The notes under the pieces: model-generated | Database searches by the model: none | The model's input: only the letters and a program-made list of their open reading frames with translations | What the model was told of the DNA's origin: nothing | Part shown: positions 59,159 through 64,000 of the stretch, piece after piece | How positions within the stretch are numbered: position 1 is the stretch's first letter | Layout of the letters: each line of letters begins with the position of its first letter | Translations under genes and position numbers: made by a program | Origin: Deltaproteobacteria bacterium | GTDB lineage: Bacteria; Myxococcota_A; Polyangia; Polyangiales; Ga0077539 | Reading direction: 5' to 3' | DNA: 64,000 nucleotides | Assembly: GCA_947477565.1 (NCBI GenBank) | Contig: CANJUR010000016.1 | Location: forward strand, 1-64,000

Positions 59159-59395
59159 ATGCCCAGGCGCGAGCCCCCGGCGACGGAGAGCCTGCGCAGC
59201 GTGATCGGCGCGGGGCCGTCGAGCGACCCGTTCTTCCGAGCGTTGCGGCCGCTAGACCTCCTGCCCGCCGATCAGACCCTCGCGGCGCTACTCCGCGGTG
59301 TGGTTGTGGAGAACGTGCTGCCCGCAGTGCCGCCGGCCTCGGCGCGTATTCTCTTCGCTGATCTGGCGCAGCCCTCCGGTACACTCCCTTCCCCT

Positions 59396-60274
59396 ATGGT
59401 GGCCAACCTCCCCGTGCGTCTCTTGTTGGGTGCCGCGCTTACCGTGGCATGTAAAAGCGGTCCGCCCACGCTGCCGCCCAATCCTCAGACCGAAGCGCCG
59501 CTGGGCGTCGATCTCGCCCCGGAGCACATCCGCCGTGGATCCACCGTGGGCGCCGCGCAGGGCGTTGACACCGATCGGCCCGATGGGCGCGTGCGCGGCG
59601 CCGTGCTGCGTCACCGCGACGCCATCCGCGAGTGCTATGAGCGCGTGCTCCCTGCCTCGCCGGACGCAGCGGGTCGGGTCGACGTGAGCTTCGTGGTCGA
59701 GACCAGCGGGCACATCTTCGACGCCGCCGCGGAGACCGACGCGCCCGCGCTGCGACAGACCCGCGAGTGCGTGCTCGCGATTCTCCGTCCGCTGCACATC
59801 GACGGCATCCAGCACCCGATGCGCGTGACGTTTCCGCTGATGTTCGAGAACCCACCGCTGGCTCTTACCATCCCAGAGATGCTTGTTTTTCCGCGGATGC
59901 ACGTCGCCGGCTCGGACAGCGTCGCGGCGGTCGTGCACGCCGGCTCGGGCAGCCTCACCCCCGACGAAGTCGCCGCGGTGCTCTCGCTGCACACGACCGA
60001 TCACCGCGCCTGCTACGTCCCGCTGCTGCGCGAGCGCGCGACCCGCCGCGCGGAAGGCTCCGCCCGCTTCATTCTGTCGGTCGGGCCGGACGGCGCCGTC
60101 GGCGACGTGTCCCTCGGGCCCCTCGATGACTCCGTGCGCTCGAGCGGCGAGTGCCACCTCAACCTGCTGCGTGCGACGCAGTTCAGGGCGACCGGGCAGC
60201 GCGCGACCATCGCGGTCACCATCGCGATGCGCCCGCAAGAAGAGCCCACGCCGCCGCCCGCGCACCTGCGCTGA
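59396..60274 (+). CDS. Lipoprotein with two AgmX/PglI-type domains
   Basis: The 292-residue product has a lipobox (LLGAALTVAC). Two copies of a domain with a conserved Cys follow: IRECYERVLPASPDAAGRVD with VSFVVETSGHIFDAAAETD, and, more diverged, RACYVPLLRERATRRAEGSA with FILSVGPDGAVGDVSLG. This is the pattern of the AgmX/PglI C-terminal domain of myxobacterial motility proteins, a TonB-like fold. The ORF track begins at 59039 in unrelated sequence; the ATG at 59396 gives the signal peptide. Confidence 0.85.
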   Translation: MVANLPVRLLLGAALTVACKSGPPTLPPNPQTEAPLGVDLAPEHIRRGSTVGAAQGVDTDRPDGRVRGAVLRHRDAIRECYERVLPASPDAAGRVDVSFVVETSGHIFDAAAETDAPALRQTRECVLAILRPLHIDGIQHPMRVTFPLMFENPPLALTIPEMLVFPRMHVAGSDSVAAVVHAGSGSLTPDEVAAVLSLHTTDHRACYVPLLRERATRRAEGSARFILSVGPDGAVGDVSLGPLDDSVRSSGECHLNLLRATQFRATGQRATIAVTIAMRPQEEPTPPPAHLR

Positions 60275-60352
60275 ACGGCAAGCGGAGGAGACTCGACAAA
60301 CAAGGGCGCGTCGCGATATTCGCCAGCACACCGCACAGGAGGAGACCCGACG

Positions 60353-60865
60353 ATGAACAAGTTCAGCGTGACCCACGAGTTTGCGTGCACCCCGGAGACC
60401 TACTGGAAGCTCAACTTCGATCGGGAGGTCAACGACGCGCTCTACAAAGGCGCCCTGCACTTCCCGGACTACACCGTGCTCGAACTGCGAGAGACCGAGA
60501 CCGAGACGTTTCGACGGACCGTGGCGACGCCGAAGATGGACGTACCGGCAGCGGTACAGAAGATCCTCGGATCGAACTTCAAATACACAGAGGAGACGCA
60601 CTGGGACAAGAAGACCGGGCGATCGACCTTCAAGGGCATCCCGAGCACGATGCCCGAAAAGATGCTCACCAACGGGGTGATGCGCATCGAGGCCGTCGGC
60701 GCCGACCGCTGCCGCCGAATCGTAGACTTCGTCGTCGAAGCGAAGGTGATGCTCGTCGGCGGCCTGCTCGAGCAAACCGCGGAAAAGCAGATGCGCGACG
60801 CCTACGACAAGAACGCCCTCTTCATCAACAAGTGGGTCGCCGACCACGGCCTGACCGGCAAGTAG
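60353..60865 (+). CDS. DUF2505 family protein
   Basis: The 170-residue cytosolic protein matches the DUF2505 pattern of a START/polyketide-cyclase-like fold: an N-terminal FSVTHEFACTPETYWKLN, a central strand region and a C-terminal amphipathic helix (VGGLLEQTAEKQMRDAYDK). The cavity could hold a hydrophobic ligand. The start has GGAGGAG at a good distance. No operon partner is evident. Confidence 0.85.
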   Translation: MNKFSVTHEFACTPETYWKLNFDREVNDALYKGALHFPDYTVLELRETETETFRRTVATPKMDVPAAVQKILGSNFKYTEETHWDKKTGRSTFKGIPSTMPEKMLTNGVMRIEAVGADRCRRIVDFVVEAKVMLVGGLLEQTAEKQMRDAYDKNALFINKWVADHGLTGK

Positions 60866-61042
60866 TCGCTCCGACTGCCGGTCGAAGTGACCCTCTAACT
60901 CCCCCCCACACCCTCAGACCCGGCCCGGCCTTCGTCCCCGCGGCGGCGCTCCGGTCGCCCTCGATGATCAGTCGCCCTGGTCGCGCACGGCGAGCGTCTC
61001 TCCGCGCTCTCGCTCGGCCCCCAGAAGGGGACAGCGCGAAGG

Positions 61043-61825
61043 CTACCGCCCCGTCCAAACCGGCGTGCGCTTCTCGAGGAAGGCCGCGATGCCCTCCCGC
61101 GCGTCGTCCGTCGAGAGCAACTCGGCGAGCGCGTCGCGCAGCATCGGGAGCGACTGCTCCATCGCCATGTCTCCCTGCCGTGCCCACGCCTTGAGCCCGT
61201 GAGACATCGCCGTCGGCGACCTCGCGGCCAGTTCGCCCGCGAGCGCTTCCACTGCGGCGTCGAGCGCATCGGCAGGCAGCACCCGGTTGAGCAACCCCAG
61301 ACGCTGCCCGTCCAGCGCCGAGAGCTTCTGCCCAAGCAGCATCAACTCCAACAGCGGGCGTCGGGGCACCACGCGGGAAAGCACCGCCATGATCATCATC
61401 GGAAATAATCCCCGATGAATCTCCGGCGTCCCGAGCACCGCGTCGTCGGCCGCGAGCGCAAAGTGCGACGCCGCCACGAGGCCGAGCCCGCCGCCCATCG
61501 CCGTGCCGCGAACCTTCGCCACGATGGGCTTCGGCGATCGCACCATCGCCAGGAGAAGGTCGGCGTAGTCGCCCTTGAAATCGATTCCGTCGCCCTCCCC
61601 GGACATCTGGCCGATGTTGCCGCCCGCGCAGAAGTGACCGCCCGCGCCGGTGAGCACCAGCGCCCGCACGTCTGCATCCTCGGCCACCCGCGCGAGCACG
61701 TGCAGAAGCTCATTGGCCATCTCCGGGCCGATGGCGTTGCGCTTCGTCGGGACGTTGAGCGTCGCAGTCGCGATGGCGCCGCCCTCAACCCCATGCGTCT
61801 CGTACGTCAGCGTGCGAAACGTCAT
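61043..61825 (-). CDS. Enoyl-CoA hydratase/isomerase family protein
   Basis: The 260-residue crotonase-fold enzyme has the oxyanion loop GAGGHFCAGGNIGQMSG and the second segment GTAMGGGLGLVAASHFALA, with the acidic residue in GTPEIHRGLFPMM. It acts on short acyl-CoA thioesters; the exact reaction cannot be read from the motifs. The start overlaps the BKACE gene stop by ATGA, so it is co-translated with it. Confidence 0.92.
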   Translation of the reverse strand: MTFRTLTYETHGVEGGAIATATLNVPTKRNAIGPEMANELLHVLARVAEDADVRALVLTGAGGHFCAGGNIGQMSGEGDGIDFKGDYADLLLAMVRSPKPIVAKVRGTAMGGGLGLVAASHFALAADDAVLGTPEIHRGLFPMMIMAVLSRVVPRRPLLELMLLGQKLSALDGQRLGLLNRVLPADALDAAVEALAGELAARSPTAMSHGLKAWARQGDMAMEQSLPMLRDALAELLSTDDAREGIAAFLEKRTPVWTGR

Positions 61826-62682
61826 CGCGAGAGCCCCAGCATCGCCCGCGCCTCATCGACCGTCGCCACCGCGCGGCCGATGTCACGGGTCATCTGGACA
61901 CCCTTCTCCACAAGCTCGCCGTTGGAGCGCGCCATGGTGCCGTCGGGCAGATAGAAGTTGTCCTCCAGGCCGACGCGGATATTGCCGCCCAGGGTGAGCG
62001 CCGCCGCGCAGAGCGACCACTGATCGCGTGAAATACCCACCACCTTCCACGTCGATCCGGCAGGAACCTGGTCGGCCATGAACGCGAGGTGCTTCGCGCT
62101 GGCCTTCACCCCGCCGATGACCCCCATCACCAGGGAGAAATCGAGTGGCGGCTTGAGCAGACCCATCTCGATGAGCGGCTCGGCGGAGCACACGTGCCCC
62201 GTGTCGAAGCACTCAAGCTCGGGCTTCACTCCGCTCGCGTTCATCTTCGTGAGCAGCTCGGCGATGTAGTCGAAGCTGTTCTCGAAGACGAAGTTGAAGA
62301 CCCATGCCTTCTTCTTCGCGTTGTACTTCGCGTAGTTCATCGAGCCCATGTTCAGCGCCGCGATCTCCGGCCGGTAGTCCGTCACGTGAGGCGCCTTGCG
62401 GCCCTCCGGGTCGATGGTCCCGGTGGAGAAGTTCAGGATGATCGGGCACGCCGCGCGGATCGCGTCGCCGATCGCCCGGTAGCGCCCCGCGGTGTAGTCC
62501 GGCGCGCCGTCGTCCGTGCGCGCGTGGATGTGCAGCACCGACGCCCCGGCGTCGTAGGCCCGCTTCGCCTCCGCCGCAAACTCCTCCACCGTGTACGGAA
62601 TCGCTCCGCACTGCGCCCGCGTAGTGACCACGCCGCTCATCGCGCACGTGATGATGACCTTCTCGTTTGTCCCTCGGCTCAT
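61822..62682 (-). CDS. BKACE-family beta-keto acid cleavage enzyme
   Basis: The 286-residue zinc enzyme of the beta-keto acid cleavage family condenses beta-keto acids with acetyl-CoA to form acetoacetate and a new CoA thioester. The founding member cleaves 3-keto-5-aminohexanoate in lysine fermentation. Ligand-type motifs are VLHIHARTDDGAPDY and CFDTGHVCSAEPLIEMG. The start at 62682 was chosen since the longer ORF reads through the upstream lipoprotein gene antisense frame. It is co-translated with an enoyl-CoA hydratase. The true substrate is unknown. Confidence 0.9.
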   Translation of the reverse strand: MSRGTNEKVIITCAMSGVVTTRAQCGAIPYTVEEFAAEAKRAYDAGASVLHIHARTDDGAPDYTAGRYRAIGDAIRAACPIILNFSTGTIDPEGRKAPHVTDYRPEIAALNMGSMNYAKYNAKKKAWVFNFVFENSFDYIAELLTKMNASGVKPELECFDTGHVCSAEPLIEMGLLKPPLDFSLVMGVIGGVKASAKHLAFMADQVPAGSTWKVVGISRDQWSLCAAALTLGGNIRVGLEDNFYLPDGTMARSNGELVEKGVQMTRDIGRAVATVDEARAMLGLSR

Positions 62683-62722
62683 CGCAGTCTCCGATCTTCG
62701 TGTGATGTGTCTCGCGCGGCCC

Positions 62723-63343
62723 TCACGGACAGCCCTCGTCTCTCGTCCCGTTGCAGTTGTCGTCGAGCCCGTTGGCGCAGATCTCCGCCGTCCGCGGAAC
62801 CACCTGGCCGACGCACAACGGTGTGCTGCCGCCCTCGCAGCGCTGCATCCCCTCGTGGCAAACCCCCACCCCCCGCGTCGCCATCGGACCCGTGTAGCAC
62901 TGGGCCCCCTGGATGTTGTCCACCGCGCCGTCGCAGTCGTCGTCGATGGTGTTGCACACCTCCCCCTGCGGCCGTGTCTCGCCGTTGCATTGCACCCCCC
63001 AGCGCGCTCCCACGCACCGCTGAAACCCATCCGCGCAGAGCCCCACACCCCGCGTCGCCGGGAGCCCCGTGTAGCACCCGCGAGTCGTCCCCTCGACGCA
63101 CGTCCCGCTGCCCACCTCGCCGCTCGGGCGATCGACCGGCACGTCCACCGAGACCTCCGCACCGACGTCGGTCCTGGCAGGGAGGATGTCCTCGGGCGCG
63201 CCGAGATCCGTACCGCCGGCGTCCAGGTCGGTGAAGGTTCCGCCGGCGTCCAGGTCGGTGAAGGTTCCGTCGGCCTCCGATGCGGTCGCGCAGCCCGACG
63301 CGGCAGTGAAGAGAAGCGCCGCAGCGAGGGTGCATCGAAGCAT
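62723..63343 (-). CDS. Lipoprotein with MopE-like metal-binding repeats
   Basis: The 206-residue product has a lipobox (LLFTAASGC) and the tether GTFTDLDAGGTFTDLDAGG. Two Cys-rich repeats follow (RGCYTGLPATRGVGLCADG and AQCYTGPMATRGVGVCHEG), each ending in an Asp/Asn/Cys loop (EVCNTIDDDCDGAVDN, EICANGLDDNCNGTRDEGC). The D-x-D-C-D-G loops match the putative metal-binding motif of MopE-type proteins. Calcium or copper binding is plausible. It is upstream of the BKACE operon on the same strand. Confidence 0.85.
   Translation of the reverse strand: MLRCTLAAALLFTAASGCATASEADGTFTDLDAGGTFTDLDAGGTDLGAPEDILPARTDVGAEVSVDVPVDRPSGEVGSGTCVEGTTRGCYTGLPATRGVGLCADGFQRCVGARWGVQCNGETRPQGEVCNTIDDDCDGAVDNIQGAQCYTGPMATRGVGVCHEGMQRCEGGSTPLCVGQVVPRTAEICANGLDDNCNGTRDEGCP
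63214..63267. repeat. Two 27-base direct repeats encoding a lipoprotein tether
   Basis: Two exact tandem copies of a 27-base unit beginning CGCCGGCGTCCAGG encode GTFTDLDAG twice in the linker after the lipobox of the MopE-like lipoprotein. Identity of the copies suggests recent duplication. Confidence 0.85.
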
Positions 63344-63461
63344 CGGAGCCGAATGCTATCAGCCACCGCACCGCAGCATCCGACGAAGAATCAGTCGGCT
63401 GACGCTGCTGCGTAGACGTGTACGCTCCGCGTCGACCCCACGTGTCGAGGAAAAGTCATTA

Positions 63462-64000
63462 ATGACGCGATCGCGATCGACGGGGCAGCGGACGTTTCGC
63501 ATCGCCCTCGCACTCGGGGCCCTCAGCCTGCTTTCATCCGGCTCCGCGGACGCCCACTTCATCCTTCGCGAGCCCGCTTCGTGGATGTCCCAGGACGTGC
63601 TCGGCAGCCCGCAGAAACTCGGCCCCTGCGGCAGCGAACCCGGCGGCACCCCCACCGGAACCATCACCGCCGTACAGGCCGGTTCGACCCTCACCGTCAC
63701 CATCACCGAGACCCTCTTCCACCCAGGGCACTACCGCATCGCGCTCGCAACCAACGACCGCAGCGATCTCCCCGCGGAGCCCGTCGTCACCCCGGGCGCA
63801 GCCACCCCCTGCGGCAGCGTCGTCATCCAGGATCCGCCCGTCTTCCCCGTGCTCGCCGATGGCGTCTTCCTGCACACGCGCCCCCTCAGCGGACCGCAGA
63901 CCCTCGAGATCACCCTCCCGCCCAACGTGACGTGCACCCACTGCACGCTCCAGATCCTTGAGTTCATGTCGAACCATGGACTCAACAACCCCGGCGGCTG
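63462..64000 (+). CDS. LPMO-like copper protein, SCE4755-type (truncated by window)
   Basis: At least 179 residues are visible; the gene runs off the right edge without a stop, so the ORF track missed it. A signal peptide (ALALGALSLLSSGSADA) ends directly before HFILREPASWM, placing His at the mature N-terminus as in the copper-binding histidine brace of lytic polysaccharide monooxygenases. A second conserved His-rich segment is ETLFHPGHYRIALA. CTHCTLQILEF has paired Cys, and SNHG follows. The pattern matches the SCE4755-like family of polysaccharide monooxygenase-like proteins found in myxobacteria. Activity is unproven. Confidence 0.75.
   Translation, partial: MTRSRSTGQRTFRIALALGALSLLSSGSADAHFILREPASWMSQDVLGSPQKLGPCGSEPGGTPTGTITAVQAGSTLTVTITETLFHPGHYRIALATNDRSDLPAEPVVTPGAATPCGSVVIQDPPVFPVLADGVFLHTRPLSGPQTLEITLPPNVTCTHCTLQILEFMSNHGLNNPGG

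Noticed and set aside
59159-59395. Open frame reading into the AgmX/PglI-like gene (from 59039)
   Set aside because: The frame is open and somewhat protein-like, but it has no ribosome-binding site, no domain, and reads in from the sigma-54 remnant; the lipoprotein start at 59396 is better.

Overview
The window is GC-rich chromosomal DNA from a myxobacterium-like organism (Myxococcota, probably the Polyangia/Sorangiineae side). The inference rests on gene content: two surface proteins with MYXO-CTERM-type tails, two tandem Hanks-type Ser/Thr kinases, a protein with two AgmX/PglI-type domains, many lipoproteins with Asp/Ala-rich tethers, NHL and thrombospondin-type-3 repeat surface proteins, and a SCE4755-like polysaccharide monooxygenase-like protein at the right edge. 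I saw no rRNA, tRNA, insertion sequence, prophage or CRISPR array.

Layout. 1-11.5 kb: a palindromic intergenic repeat, a beta-helix-like lipoprotein, a two-gene NHL-repeat lipoprotein operon, an orphan GAF/PAS histidine kinase, ferrochelatase, a broken lipoprotein gene and a YegD-type Hsp70. 11.6-20.2 kb: a small Gly-rich protein, a NUDIX hydrolase, a DUF4215/TSP3 MYXO-CTERM protein, then ErpA translationally coupled to a MYXO-CTERM beta-propeller, and a 978-residue lipoprotein built on a G-x-D-x-Y repeat coupled to a [2Fe-2S] ferredoxin. 20.3-32.3 kb: an HD-domain protein, a metallophosphoesterase, a Pro-rich secreted protein, the two subunits of a 3-oxoacid CoA-transferase, an OmpA/TSP3 protein with a coupled lipoprotein, YebC, phosphohexomutase with a coupled MBL hydrolase, and a lipidated amidohydrolase. 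32.4-41 kb: two repeat-rich lipoproteins, overlapping yggS-maf, overlapping lipoprotein-pyrD, an unknown exported protein and lon. 41.2-49.3 kb: a double cNMP-binding protein, an M50 protease, a roughly 1-kb decayed interval, secA and mutL. 49.4-64 kb: two Ser/Thr kinases and a flippase-like membrane protein, a beta-barrel protein, a class II glutamine amidotransferase beside a lipidated penicillin acylase, a wrecked sigma-54 activator remnant, the AgmX/PglI-like protein, a DUF2505 protein, a BKACE/enoyl-CoA hydratase operon, a MopE-like lipoprotein and the truncated LPMO-like gene.

The window mixes conserved housekeeping (hemH, erpA, pyrD, maf, lon, secA, mutL, pgm, yebC) with a large lineage-specific envelope repertoire. 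Many gene pairs overlap by 1-4 bases (ATGA, GTGA or TGATG), which marks translational coupling and helped fix starts. The observations most worth following up are the G-x-D-x-Y repeat lipoprotein with its ferredoxin, the LPMO-like protein, the sigma-54 activator remnant, two gene-sized intervals broken by frameshifts at G/C runs, and a dispersed operator-like motif. No complete novel defence or biosynthetic system is evident.
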